Below, piece by piece: positions 34,996 through 44,473 of a DNA stretch of 64,000 nt. Positions within the stretch are counted from its first letter, which is position 1, and each line of letters opens with the position of its first letter. The position numbers and the translations under genes are program-made. The stretch lies in assembly GCF_020103695.1 (NCBI RefSeq), contig NZ_JAHXBF010000024.1:62001-126000 (forward strand), in the 5' to 3' direction. The DNA is from Hyalangium versicolor. Lineage in GTDB: Bacteria > Myxococcota > Myxococcia > Myxococcales > Myxococcaceae. The notes under the pieces are model-generated. The model saw nothing but the letters and a program-made list of their open reading frames with translations, had not been told where the DNA came from and ran no database searches.

Positions 34996-37900
34996 ATGGT
35001 GATGCGCAACTGGGTCCAGGCGCTCTGCGCCGCGGTGTGCGTTCTGGCGCTCGCGGGATGTGGCGATGAGTGCGTCGATAAATTCGACTGTCAAAGCGAT
35101 AAGGGCAATCCACCCGAAGGCAAGCAGTGGATCTGCAACGCCGACAACAAGTGCGAGGCCCAGAGCGAACCGATCCCCGAGGAGCCGAAGTGCACTCCCA
35201 CGTGCGCTGCTGGCGAGTTCTGTGACACCAGCTCCGGCACGGGAGTATGTCGCACCTGCTCCGGGACCCAGGGCTGTAACGCACCCCTGTTCTGTGACGT
35301 CGCGGCCAACAACGGCAAGGGCGTCTGCAAGGCGTGCACGGACTCGGCCACCAGTCCCGACACCGGGTGCTCGGCGGGCGCCCCCATCTGCGACACCTCC
35401 GCCAACAATGGCGTAGGCGTGTGCAAGGCCTGTGCGGACACCTCCACGACTGGCACGGACGAGGGGTGCTCGGCGACCGCTCCGGTCTGCGATACCACCG
35501 CGGGCAATGGCGCGGGTGCCTGCAAGGCCTGCTCGGACACCGCCACCGGCAATGGCACCGACCTGGGCTGCTCCGACGCCGCTCCCTTGTGTGATGCCTC
35601 GGCGAACAGTGGCGCGGGTACGTGCAAGGCCTGCACGGACTCAGCGACGGGCAATGGCACCGACCTGGGTTGCTCCGCCACCGCGCCCATCTGCAACGCC
35701 TCGGCGGCCAACGGCGCGGGCGCGTGCAAGGCTTGCACGGACTCGGCGACTGGCAATGCCACCGACCTGGGCTGCTCCGATACCGCCCCCATCTGCAACG
35801 CCACTGCGGCCAATGGCGTGGGCCTGTGCAAGGCCTGCGTGGACTCTGCCTCGGGCGGTGGTACGGATCTCGGCTGCTCCGCTGCCGCGCCTTTGTGCGA
35901 CTCCGCGGCCAGCAACGGTGCGGGCGCGTGCAAGGTCTGCGCGGACTCCGCCTCGGGTGGTGACACCGACGTCGGGTGCTCGGCGAGCGCTCCCATCTGT
36001 GATGCCTCGGCCAGCAATGGCGCGGGCGTCTGCAAGACCTGCGCGGACACCGCCACCGGCAATGCCACCGATCAGGGCTGCTCTTCGGGTGCCCCCATCT
36101 GCGACACCACCGCTGCCAACGGCGCGGGTGTCTGCAAGGTGTGTCTGGATACTGCTTCGTCGGGCAACGGCGATCTGGGCTGCTCCGCACCGACCTCCCT
36201 GTGCGACCCGCTGGCCGCCAACGGCGTGGGTGCCTGCTACGTCTGTCTGACGAATACCAACGAGGGCTGCCCCGGCGTGCAGACGTGCAACGCGACGGGG
36301 ACTGCGTGCGAGGGCTGCGTGGACAACAGCTCGTGCACCAATGCGTCGACGCCGTACTGCAAGCCGCCGCCTCCGGTGGCCGTCTGCGTCGAGTGCATCG
36401 ACGACACGAACTGCAGCCCGGCCCACCCCGTCTGCTCGACGACGAGCAACTTCTGCGGCTGCGCGAACGATGCGGCCTGCGCGAACGCCGCGGGCAACAC
36501 CACCCTGGACTTCTGCGACACCGCGGCGAACAACGGCCGTGGCGAGTGCAAGGTCTGCGTCACGGACGCCAACTGCGCCTCGGCGGATGCGGCTCGGCCC
36601 TACTGCGAGAACCAGACGGCGTGCATCGGATGCCGCAGCAACGCGGACTGCTCGCTGAGCCAGGTGTGTGACGCGAGCAAGACCTGCGTGGCCCCGCCGG
36701 GAGCGGATCCGGCCGGTACGAGCGCGCAGATCCAGTCCTTCATCGACGCGCCCGTGGGAGCACTCACCCCGCCGATCACCATCGAGAACGCGTTCGTCAC
36801 GTACATCAAGCCCGCCCTGGGCACCGACGTGGCCGGCTTCTTCCTCCAGGCCGAGGCGAATGGACCCGCGATGTTCGTGGCGTCCGATTCTTCGTCCACG
36901 CCGCTGCAGGTGGGAGATCGCGTCACCCTCACCGTGGGCGAGGTCGTGAAGCTCAGCGGCGATCTGGAAGCGGCAGCCGACATCAGCGGCTTCACCGTCG
37001 TGGCCCGCGGCTACCCTGTCCAGAACCTCAACACCGCGACGCCTCCTGGCCTCACGGTGGAGCGGTCTGGAGCCAATGACCTCCAGAGCAACCTGGCCCA
37101 GTATGAGAGTGAGCTCCTCTCTCTGTCAGGTACGCTGGCGTCGAATGGCAGCTCGTCTGGCACGGGACATGTGTCCTTCACCTTCACCACCACGGGCGTC
37201 CCGGCGGCGCAGACCACCCTCGTGCTTCGTGTGGCCTCGACCGTCGCGGACTCGCTCGGCATGGCACAGACCTGCAAGTTCACGCTGAAGGCAGGACCGA
37301 TGTGGCGCTTCACCTCCGGCACCACCAACACGGCTCAGCCGTCGGCCTACTACACCTCGGACCTGACCGTCTCCAACTGCCCGGCGCCGAAGCTGCTGAC
37401 GGCCGTTCCCTCCTCGCTGACGCAGGTGGTCCTGAACTTCGACCGGTACATTGATCCGGCGAGCGTCTCGAGCTCCGGGGCCCAGTTCACTTTCACGAAT
37501 GGGCTCACCGCGACTCAGGCGCAGGTCAATGGCAAGCAGATCACCCTGACGACGAGCGCCCAGACAGCGGGGGCGAGCTACACCGTCACTGTGGCCAACT
37601 CCGTCAAGGACCTGCTCGGCACCCCTGTGTCGGGGACCGCGAACACGGCCACCTTCAAGGGCTACCGCGTGACCGCCTCGCTGCTCATCACCGAGGTCCT
37701 GCCCAACGGCTCGAGCAGCACCGATCTCGTGGAACTGCTGGCCGTCAGCGGCGGAAACGTGGAGGGCTTCGTGCTCCAGCAGGACATCAACTCGGCGACC
37801 ACCCTGGCCACGCTCCCCAACGTCACCGTGGCCACTGGAGACATCATCGTGGTCCACATGACTCCGCCCAACGGCTATGCCAGCGAAACCACTGCCAAGA

Positions 37901-38310
37901 ACCAGTTCCCGGCCAGCGGCACCGCCATCAACTACGACACGGCCTGGGACTTCGCGGGTAATGCCGCCGGCATCACGTATTCCAACCGCGTGTTGCTGAT
38001 CAAGGATGCGGTGGGCACCATCCAGGATGCCACCCCGTTCGTGAAGACGGACGTCACCACGCCTCCGAGCGGATTCCCGGCCAATCTGCAGGCGATCCAG
38101 GCTGCCGGTCTGTGGAGCCCCGCTGACTGTGGCGGGGCACTGTGCACGTACACCACGACGCCGACGGCCCAGGCCGTGTCGGCGGACTGGACGACCGCCA
38201 CGGGCACCAGCCGCACGAGCAACACGGTTCGCCGGATCTCCGCCACCGACACCAACACTGGCGCGGATTGGGCCGTGGGTGCACAGAGCTGGGGTTTACC
38301 CAACCCGTAG
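34996..38310 (+). CDS. Cys-rich tandem-repeat lipoprotein with Ig-like and lamin-tail-like domains
   Basis: The 1104-residue protein begins with a lipoprotein signal (LCAAVCVLALAGC, lipobox Cys near 22). Residues about 111-413 are nine tandem repeats of 34 residues, each with four Cys (CKACTDSATGNGTDLGCSAT, then APICNASAANGAGA), preceded and followed by shorter Cys modules. Residues about 560-880 hold an OB-like stretch and an SbsA-type Ig domain. A lamin-tail-like domain begins near 895 (LLITEVLPNGSSSTDLVELL). The C terminus is Cys-poor. It is probably a long disulfide-stapled surface fibre or adhesin. ATG 34996 follows GGAGGGG; the in-frame TTG 34981 is less likely. No enzyme motif is seen. 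Confidence 0.82.
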   Translation: MVMRNWVQALCAAVCVLALAGCGDECVDKFDCQSDKGNPPEGKQWICNADNKCEAQSEPIPEEPKCTPTCAAGEFCDTSSGTGVCRTCSGTQGCNAPLFCDVAANNGKGVCKACTDSATSPDTGCSAGAPICDTSANNGVGVCKACADTSTTGTDEGCSATAPVCDTTAGNGAGACKACSDTATGNGTDLGCSDAAPLCDASANSGAGTCKACTDSATGNGTDLGCSATAPICNASAANGAGACKACTDSATGNATDLGCSDTAPICNATAANGVGLCKACVDSASGGGTDLGCSAAAPLCDSAASNGAGACKVCADSASGGDTDVGCSASAPICDASASNGAGVCKTCADTATGNATDQGCSSGAPICDTTAANGAGVCKVCLDTASSGNGDLGCSAPTSLCDPLAANGVGACYVCLTNTNEGCPGVQTCNATGTACEGCVDNSSCTNASTPYCKPPPPVAVCVECIDDTNCSPAHPVCSTTSNFCGCANDAACANAAGNTTLDFCDTAANNGRGECKVCVTDANCASADAARPYCENQTACIGCRSNADCSLSQVCDASKTCVAPPGADPAGTSAQIQSFIDAPVGALTPPITIENAFVTYIKPALGTDVAGFFLQAEANGPAMFVASDSSSTPLQVGDRVTLTVGEVVKLSGDLEAAADISGFTVVARGYPVQNLNTATPPGLTVERSGANDLQSNLAQYESELLSLSGTLASNGSSSGTGHVSFTFTTTGVPAAQTTLVLRVASTVADSLGMAQTCKFTLKAGPMWRFTSGTTNTAQPSAYYTSDLTVSNCPAPKLLTAVPSSLTQVVLNFDRYIDPASVSSSGAQFTFTNGLTATQAQVNGKQITLTTSAQTAGASYTVTVANSVKDLLGTPVSGTANTATFKGYRVTASLLITEVLPNGSSSTDLVELLAVSGGNVEGFVLQQDINSATTLATLPNVTVATGDIIVVHMTPPNGYASETTAKNQFPASGTAINYDTAWDFAGNAAGITYSNRVLLIKDAVGTIQDATPFVKTDVTTPPSGFPANLQAIQAAGLWSPADCGGALCTYTTTPTAQAVSADWTTATGTSRTSNTVRRISATDTNTGADWAVGAQSWGLPNP
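35326..36234 (+). repeat. In-gene tandem repeat, about 102-bp unit, nine copies
   Basis: Each unit encodes CKxCxDxAxxxxTDxGCSxxAPxC and a short linker. Copies 3 to 5 are the most alike, including at third codon positions, which suggests recent expansion or gene conversion; outer copies have drifted. Copy-number variation between strains would be expected. Confidence 0.85.
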
Positions 38311-38348
38311 TCCTTCGATGAGCCCCAGGGCTCGTTCCTAGAAGCTCG

Positions 38349-38380
38349 AAGGGCCGCGGCTCCCAGGGGTCGCGGCCCTT
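38349..38380 (+). terminator. Rho-independent-like terminator after the Cys-repeat lipoprotein gene
   Basis: AAGGGCCGCG (38349-38358) and CGCGGCCCTT (38371-38380) pair perfectly around a 12-base loop and are followed by CTCTTT. It lies 38 bp past the stop. Confidence 0.75.
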
Positions 38381-38496
38381 CTCTTTGCGGGCTCTCGTGC
38401 CGTGTCGCTCACCTGTTCCCCCGAACGGGCAGGAGTCTCTAGACTGCGCCCCTTTCCCATGTGGGCCGCCCGGTTCCCGGCTCGCGGAGTGGTGCC

Positions 38497-41400
38497 ATGT
38501 CTCCCCGTCGCGTCCTTGCCTTCCTCCTCTTCTCGACCCTCCTTGCTTGCCCTGGCGGTAATCCCACTCCGCCGGAGCCCCAAGGCCCCTCGCTCCCTAC
38601 CGCGTCACTCGGCGAGAGCACCGTGGGCGCCCCCTTCCAACACAGCATCGCGGCCTCCGGTGGCACCGCTCCGCTCTCCTACTCCGCTCAGGGGCTTCCA
38701 GCAGGCCTGACCCTCGACTCCAGCTCCGGCATGCTCGCGGGCTCCCCCGCCAGCGCTGGCAACTTCGAGTTCGATGCCTCCGTCAGTGACTCCGCGGGCC
38801 GCTCCGATCAGCACCGCTACTCCCTCGCCGTCCTCGAAGCGCCCCACTTCGTCACGGCCTCCCTTCCTCCCGCCACCATGGCCGTTTCCTATGCGGCCCG
38901 CGTCGAGGCCTCTGGCGGCAAGGCGCCTCTCGTCTACCGACTCCAGAGCGGCTCGCTTCCTCCGGGTCTCGGCATCGATGCCTCCGGGACCCTGAGTGGT
39001 ATCCCCTCGGCCGCCGGCTCCTACGCCTTCGAACTCTCCGCCACCGATGCCCATGGCGCTATGGCTCGCGCTTCCTTCACCCTCGAGGTTCGCCGGGATG
39101 CGCCCGCCTTCGTCACCTCCACCCTGCGCGATGGCACCGTGGGGCTGGCCTATTCGGAGACCCTTCAGGTTTCAGGCGGCAGATCCCCCTTCACCTTCCA
39201 GGTGATCGATGGCGCGCTCCCCGCCGGTCTCCAGCTCAATGGCAACGCCATCGAGGGAACGCCCACCACCGTCGGCACCGCCTCCTTCACCCTCGAAGTC
39301 CGTGATGCCGCGAACCAGTCGGGCACCCAGGCCTTCACCCTCCACGTCTCCAGCTCGCTCGCCATCACCTCCAGCGCTCTGCCCGACGCCTATACCGGCA
39401 CGCCCTACTCCTTCACCCTCTCGGCCGCCGGTGGTGCGCTTCCGTACCAGTGGGGCCTCGTGAGCGGGACTCTGCCCGCGGGACTCGTCTTGTCCACGTC
39501 CGGCCAACTCAGTGGCACTCCCTCCACCGCCGGCAGCAAGTCCTTCACCGTCAGCGTCACGGACTCCAACAATGCCACCGCGACCCAGACGCTCACCGTG
39601 CCCGTGTATGCGCAGCCCGCGCTCGCCGCCGTGCCTGCTCAGACCGCCTACGTCGCCGACGTCATCAACCTCGTCCTCTCCATCACCGGCGGCAAGGCCC
39701 CCTACTCCTTCTCGTACGCAGGGGCGCTCCCGCCAGGGCTCTCGCTCAGTGCCTCCAGTGGGCTCCTCCAAGGCACCCTCACCGGCGCCGGCGCCTTCTC
39801 CTTCGATGTCACCGCCTCCGATGCGAACGCCCGCACCAGCACGCGCACGGTCTCCTTCACCGTCCATGCTCTCCCCACCATCACCTCCTCCACACTCCCC
39901 GAAGGGGACACGAGCGTGTCCTACAGCACCCAGCTCACCGCCACGGGCGGCCGGGGCTCCCTCTCCTGGAGTTCTTCAGGAACACTCCCTCCCGGCCTCT
40001 CCCTCTCCAGCACCGGCACGCTCAGCGGCACTCCCACCACCGCCGGCTCCTTCTTCTTCACCGCTCGCGTCACCGATGCCGGCGGTAAGACAGATAGCCG
40101 CTCGCTCACCCTCGTCATCCAGGGGCCTCCCGTCATCGCCACGGCGTCTCTCGCGGATGGCTACGTCGCCTCGGCCTACTCCGCCACCCTCGTCGCCAGT
40201 GGCGGCCGCGCGCCCCTCTCGTGGAGCTTCACCGGCACGCTGCCTCCTGGCCTGAGTCTCTCCTCCAGCGGCGGCCTCTCCGGCACTCCCACCACCACGG
40301 GCTCCTTCGCCTTCACCGCGCGCGTCACCGACAGCCTCGGCCGCTCGGCCTCCCGCAGCGTGGACATCGCCGTCTACCGCCTCCCCTCCATCACCTCGGA
40401 TGCGCTCGGCGATGCCTACGTCTCCGAGCCCTATTCCGGCCTCATCTCCGCCTCGAATGGAAAGCCGCCGCTCACCTTCTCCATCGGATCAGGCGCCCTG
40501 CCCGCAGGGCTCTCTCTCTCCGCCTCGGGAGAGCTCAGCGGCACGCCCACCTCCTCAGGCACCTCCCTGGTCGAAGTCCAGGTGAGCGATGGCAACGGAC
40601 GCACCGCCACACGCGCCATCTCGCTGGCCGTCTACACCCTGCCCACCCTCACCACCTCCTCCCTGACCGAGGCCTTCCAAGGCGCGCCGTACTCCCAGGC
40701 ACTCACCGCCTCCGGCGGCAGGCCCGACTACTCCTTCAGCCTCGACTCCGGCGTCCCGCCCGCAGGCATCACCCTCAGCTCGAGCGGCATCCTCACCGGC
40801 ATTCCCACCGGCTCCGGCTCCACATTCACCGTCCGCGTCCTGGATGCCAACGGCCGCAGCAACGCGCGCACCTTCACCCTCTCCGTCTCCATCGCGCCGC
40901 ACATCACCACCGCGTTCCTGCCCGAGGCCACCGTCGGCAGCCCCTACAGCGTGACGCTCGGGTACTCCGGCCAGCCGCCTCTCTCCTGGGGCTCCTCCGG
41001 CACGCTGCCTCCCGGACTCGCCTTCAACTCGAATGGCTCCATCTCCGGCACGCCCACCACCACCGGCACCTGGTCCTTCACCGTCACCCTGCAGGACACC
41101 CAGGGAGCCATGGACTCGCGCGTGTTCCCGCTCACCGTGAAGGCGCCTCCCAGCAGCGCCCTCTTCACCGTGGGCCAGTGGAACATCGAGTGGTTCGGCA
41201 GCGACATCAACGGCCCGCCCCGCTCCAGCTCCGGCGGCGGCACCTCCGATGACATCCAGATTGCCCACGCGCGAGACGTCATCCTCAATGCGGATGCCGA
41301 CCTCTGGGGCCTCGTCGAGATGGTCGACTCCGCCGACTTCCAGACCCTCAAGTCCCAGCTGCCCGGCTACGACGGCTTCCTCGCCAATGATCCACGCGTC

Positions 41401-42036
41401 ACCCTGGGCTCCAGCTACTACTCCACCTCCGAGCAAAAGCCCGGCGTGCTCTATGACAGCCGCCTCTCCGTGCAGAGCGCCACCGTCATCCTCACCTCCT
41501 TTGACTCGGACTTCGGCGGGCGGCCTCCCCTGCGCGTGGACTTCACCACCTCCATCCACGGCGCCACCGTGCCGCTCACCGTCATCGTCCTCCACATGAA
41601 GGCCTTCGATGACCAGGCCTCCTATGACAGGCGTCAGCGCGCCAGCGTCGCCCTCAAGAACTACATCGACTCGACCCTGCCCTCGAGCCGCGTGTTCGTC
41701 ATCGGTGACTGGAACGATGACGTGGATGTCTCCATCGCCCACGACTCCAACGGCATCCCGCTGCCCACGCCCTACGAGAACTTCCTCGCCGCACCCGCCG
41801 ACTACACCTTCGTCACCCGGCCCCTCTCCCTCGCCGGAGAGACGTCCACCCCCGAGTACTCGGACATGATCGACCACACGCTCGCCACCAACGAGCTGAT
41901 GGTGGACGCCGTACCGGACTCGGCCGAGGTGCTGTATCTGGACTGGATCCCCGACTACCGGGGCACCACGAGCGACCACTACCCCGTGCGCCACCGCTAC
42001 AACTTCGGCGCCCCACCCCTCGCGCCGGCTCCCTAG
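38497..42036 (+). CDS. Lipoprotein with ten putative-Ig (He_PIG) domains and C-terminal endonuclease/exonuclease/phosphatase domain
   Basis: The 1179-residue protein has a lipoprotein signal (VLAFLLFSTLLAC, Cys near 18). Ten cadherin/Ig-like repeats of about 85 residues, each with a GLPAGLTLDSSSGMLAG-type turn and SGTPTTAGSFxFT strand, run from about 30 to 885. The last 290 residues are an EEP-family domain: NIEWF (about 894), the metal-ligand Glu in GLVEM (about 938), VLHMKAF, GDWNDD (about 1070), DMIDH and SDHYPV. The domain has all catalytic positions of secreted nucleases such as those with DNase activity. The stalk would hold it off the outer surface. GGAG precedes ATG 38497. Phosphodiesterase on DNA, RNA or phosphoesters is inferred. 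Confidence 0.88.
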   Translation: MSPRRVLAFLLFSTLLACPGGNPTPPEPQGPSLPTASLGESTVGAPFQHSIAASGGTAPLSYSAQGLPAGLTLDSSSGMLAGSPASAGNFEFDASVSDSAGRSDQHRYSLAVLEAPHFVTASLPPATMAVSYAARVEASGGKAPLVYRLQSGSLPPGLGIDASGTLSGIPSAAGSYAFELSATDAHGAMARASFTLEVRRDAPAFVTSTLRDGTVGLAYSETLQVSGGRSPFTFQVIDGALPAGLQLNGNAIEGTPTTVGTASFTLEVRDAANQSGTQAFTLHVSSSLAITSSALPDAYTGTPYSFTLSAAGGALPYQWGLVSGTLPAGLVLSTSGQLSGTPSTAGSKSFTVSVTDSNNATATQTLTVPVYAQPALAAVPAQTAYVADVINLVLSITGGKAPYSFSYAGALPPGLSLSASSGLLQGTLTGAGAFSFDVTASDANARTSTRTVSFTVHALPTITSSTLPEGDTSVSYSTQLTATGGRGSLSWSSSGTLPPGLSLSSTGTLSGTPTTAGSFFFTARVTDAGGKTDSRSLTLVIQGPPVIATASLADGYVASAYSATLVASGGRAPLSWSFTGTLPPGLSLSSSGGLSGTPTTTGSFAFTARVTDSLGRSASRSVDIAVYRLPSITSDALGDAYVSEPYSGLISASNGKPPLTFSIGSGALPAGLSLSASGELSGTPTSSGTSLVEVQVSDGNGRTATRAISLAVYTLPTLTTSSLTEAFQGAPYSQALTASGGRPDYSFSLDSGVPPAGITLSSSGILTGIPTGSGSTFTVRVLDANGRSNARTFTLSVSIAPHITTAFLPEATVGSPYSVTLGYSGQPPLSWGSSGTLPPGLAFNSNGSISGTPTTTGTWSFTVTLQDTQGAMDSRVFPLTVKAPPSSALFTVGQWNIEWFGSDINGPPRSSSGGGTSDDIQIAHARDVILNADADLWGLVEMVDSADFQTLKSQLPGYDGFLANDPRVTLGSSYYSTSEQKPGVLYDSRLSVQSATVILTSFDSDFGGRPPLRVDFTTSIHGATVPLTVIVLHMKAFDDQASYDRRQRASVALKNYIDSTLPSSRVFVIGDWNDDVDVSIAHDSNGIPLPTPYENFLAAPADYTFVTRPLSLAGETSTPEYSDMIDHTLATNELMVDAVPDSAEVLYLDWIPDYRGTTSDHYPVRHRYNFGAPPLAPAP

Positions 42037-42051
42037 CGCCCACCCATGGCC

Positions 42052-42084
42052 CCCCTGCCGCCCCTGTGGCTAGCGCGGCAGGGG
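42052..42084. terminator. Bidirectional terminator hairpin between convergent genes
   Basis: CCCCTGCCGC (42052-42061) and GCGGCAGGGG (42075-42084) pair perfectly around a 13-base loop between the convergent nuclease-lipoprotein gene and the minus-strand gene, whose stop codon lies within the loop. Its symmetry suits termination in both directions. Confidence 0.6.
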
Positions 42085-42618
42085 CTGGGACAGGGACTCG
42101 TCACTCCGGATCGCTTCCGACCTGGAGGACGCTGACTTGCGCAGCAGCTCCACGTCGCGGGCCACCCATTCGCCCTGCTCCACGTCGTAGGAGACCCGGA
42201 CCTCCGAGCCCTTCTCCACCAGCCACCGGCTCAGCTCCCGGTCTCCCCGGCGGAAGCGCGTGGTGCCGTTGACACGCACGTCCCGCTCCACCCCACCGGT
42301 GTCGCGGATGAGCAGCTCGTCGTCCCCCACCCAGACAACCGTGCCCAGCGTGCTCGCCATGCCCTGCTCGCGGCCGGAGCCCCCCTGGGCTGGCAGCTGG
42401 CCCGGATCCACCTCCGCCTGCAGGTCCCTGCGCTGCGCCTGCAACTTGTCCGGATCCGGCATCTTCTCGCGCGAGGCCATCAAATCCCTCAGCACGAAGG
42501 AGCGCGCCTCCCGCTCACTGGCGCTCGGTGGGCTGTCCGCGCCGCGGCAGGCATACCCCAGTCCCCCCAGGACTCCGACAGCTCCGACAATGGCCGTCCA
42601 TCGACGCAGGCGTTGCAT
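42070..42618 (-). CDS. Hypothetical exported or lipoprotein-like protein
   Basis: The 182-residue protein has an N-terminal hydrophobic segment (WTAIVGAVGVLGGLGYAC) with a lipobox-like Cys near 25. The middle is charged and helical (RSFVLRDLMASREKMPDPDKL). The C-terminal 90 residues resemble a small beta-barrel (TLGTVVWVGDDELLIRDTGG, VRVSYDVEQGEWVARDVELL), similar to DUF5666-like or SH3-like folds that are often periplasmic. ATG 42618 was chosen over the adjacent GTG 42621. It is divergent from the chemoreceptor gene, with 262 bp between starts. I cannot assign a function. Confidence 0.7.
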   Translation of the reverse strand: MQRLRRWTAIVGAVGVLGGLGYACRGADSPPSASEREARSFVLRDLMASREKMPDPDKLQAQRRDLQAEVDPGQLPAQGGSGREQGMASTLGTVVWVGDDELLIRDTGGVERDVRVNGTTRFRRGDRELSRWLVEKGSEVRVSYDVEQGEWVARDVELLRKSASSRSEAIRSDESLSQPLPR

Positions 42619-42880
42619 CACACAGGTCCCCTTTCTCGTGGCCGCCAGCCCTCGCCCCCGCTCCTCTCTCCCACCACGGACCTGCTTCTAGAATGGGGCC
42701 TTGCGGGCTGTGCCGCAGCCTCCAGGGAACCTCTGTCCGCTCCCTCCCCCCGAGAACCGAGCGGCAGGGTCCCATTCGCCCCCCTGGCTGCCTGCCCTCC
42801 ACGGCTTGCCCGCAAAGTCCATACGCCTCCGGGTCCCTTCCCGAAACCACCCAACCTATTGGATACTGTCTACACTGACG

Positions 42881-44437
42881 ATGGACTCCGCTCCTCCTTC
42901 CGCTCACGCGTGGTCCGCCTACGCCTCCTTCCTCTGGGAGCAGTGGCCTCGGCGCACCCAGCGCCTGGGAATGACCGCCCTCCTGGGTAGTATGCTCCTG
43001 CTCGTCTCGGATGTGCTGAGCGTGAGCCTGGGAGCCGTCACCGCGCCCCGCTCGCTGCTGGCCATCCTGGGCATCCGCGTGCTGTGCCTGCTGCTTCCGG
43101 TGGCCATGCTCGCGGTGCTGAACACCTTCCCAGAGTGGAAGACCCATCCGATCCCGGGCGTGGGAATGACGGGCGCGTGGATCCTCGCCAGTCAGGCCGC
43201 GTTCTACTTCGCGGGGACGCAGCGCTCACTGCCCCACGCTGCGCTGTTGATCTGGAGCGTCTTCTTCGTGCCCCTGGTGCTGCCGCTGCGCTCGCAGGCG
43301 CGCGGCATCTTCTATGCCTTCGTGGTGACGAGCTACGCGGTGCTCGAGCTGGCGATGGATTCGGGATCGCCCCTGGGGCCGCGCCTGGTGGGGATCCTCC
43401 TGATGGGGGCGGCCACGGTGTGCATCGCGTGGTCGCTCGAGCGGGTGCTGAACTCGCTGCGGCAGCACTTCTTCCTCAAGCAGGAGCTGAGCGCGACGGT
43501 GCGGGAACTGGAGGCCTCTCACGGCCGGCTGGGCCAGGCGGGGGAGGCGCTCGGGGTGCTGGTGGAGAAGCTGCGCAACTCCACCGTGGAGCTGTCCAGC
43601 GAGTCGTCTCGCGCGCGCCGGGAGATGGCCCGCATCACGCAGATGAGCGAGAAGGTGGCCACCCTGGCCCAGGGCGCATCGTCCCGGGCCTCGGGCGCGG
43701 GGAACACCGCCATCCACGCCACGGAGCACACGCAGTCCATCGACGCGGAGATGAACCACGTGGAGAACGGGGTGAGCGACATCGCTCACGCGGTGAGCCT
43801 CACCGGGGCCAGTCTGCAGGAGCTCGAGGCGCACACCCGGCACATCGTCGAGTTCACGGACACCATCCAGGAGTTCGCCAACCAGACGGATGTACTGGCG
43901 CTCAACGCAGCCATGGAGGCCGCGCGCGCGGGAGAGGCGGGACGGGGCTTCGCGGTGGTGGCGCGCGAGGTGCGACGGCTGGCCGAGGCCTCCAAGGACA
44001 GCTCCGTGAAGGTGCAGGAGGTGGCGCAGGGCATCCGCCTGCAGTTGGACTCGGCGATGCAGGGCGTGGGCATCGTCCGCACGAGCACCCAGCAATTCGA
44101 GAGCAGCTTCACCGGGACGCGCGCGACGCTGGAGGACCTCCGGCAGCTCGTCACGGAGATGGAGCAGGCGATGGGCTCCATGGTGAAGGATGCCCAGGCG
44201 CAGGCGGGAGCAACGGGAGCCATCGCCGCGGGGGCCGTGCAGCTCCAGCGCGTCATCCAGACGCACGCGAAGATGAGCGAGGAGGTGGCCGTCACCGCCG
44301 AGCAGTTGGGCCAGCTCTCCGAGGAATTGCGTGCGCTAATGCCGAAGAAAGATGCGGCGACTCCGGCCCCCGGGCCCCAGGCCTCGGCTCCCGTGGCCGA
44401 GCCACCTCTGCCGAATCCTCGGGCCGCGGTGGCTTGA
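42881..44437 (+). CDS. Membrane chemoreceptor-like signalling protein (MCP signalling domain)
   Basis: The 518-residue protein has about six N-terminal membrane segments (residues about 25-185; LLGSMLLLVSDVLSVSLG, LLLPVAMLAVL and others), short loops, and no large periplasmic sensor and no clear HAMP. The cytoplasmic part, about 195-490, is a long coiled coil with the MCP hairpin near 335-375 (QTDVLALNAAMEAARAGE, then FAVVAREVRRLAEAS). The C-terminal tail is Pro/Ala-rich. It would signal to a CheA/CheW array in response to a membrane-borne cue. No che genes lie nearby, so its partners are elsewhere. ATG 42881 starts just before the first membrane segment; the upstream frame is unlikely to be coding. 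Confidence 0.85.
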   Translation: MDSAPPSAHAWSAYASFLWEQWPRRTQRLGMTALLGSMLLLVSDVLSVSLGAVTAPRSLLAILGIRVLCLLLPVAMLAVLNTFPEWKTHPIPGVGMTGAWILASQAAFYFAGTQRSLPHAALLIWSVFFVPLVLPLRSQARGIFYAFVVTSYAVLELAMDSGSPLGPRLVGILLMGAATVCIAWSLERVLNSLRQHFFLKQELSATVRELEASHGRLGQAGEALGVLVEKLRNSTVELSSESSRARREMARITQMSEKVATLAQGASSRASGAGNTAIHATEHTQSIDAEMNHVENGVSDIAHAVSLTGASLQELEAHTRHIVEFTDTIQEFANQTDVLALNAAMEAARAGEAGRGFAVVAREVRRLAEASKDSSVKVQEVAQGIRLQLDSAMQGVGIVRTSTQQFESSFTGTRATLEDLRQLVTEMEQAMGSMVKDAQAQAGATGAIAAGAVQLQRVIQTHAKMSEEVAVTAEQLGQLSEELRALMPKKDAATPAPGPQASAPVAEPPLPNPRAAVA

Positions 44438-44473
44438 GGCGAAGAAGCCGTGTGCGATGCCTGGGCGGCCCTC

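Noticed and set aside
34994..36190. Minus-strand Arg/Cys/Pro-rich frame over the tandem repeat
   Set aside because: It is a by-product of the repeat unit read in reverse; repeats keep any open frame open.
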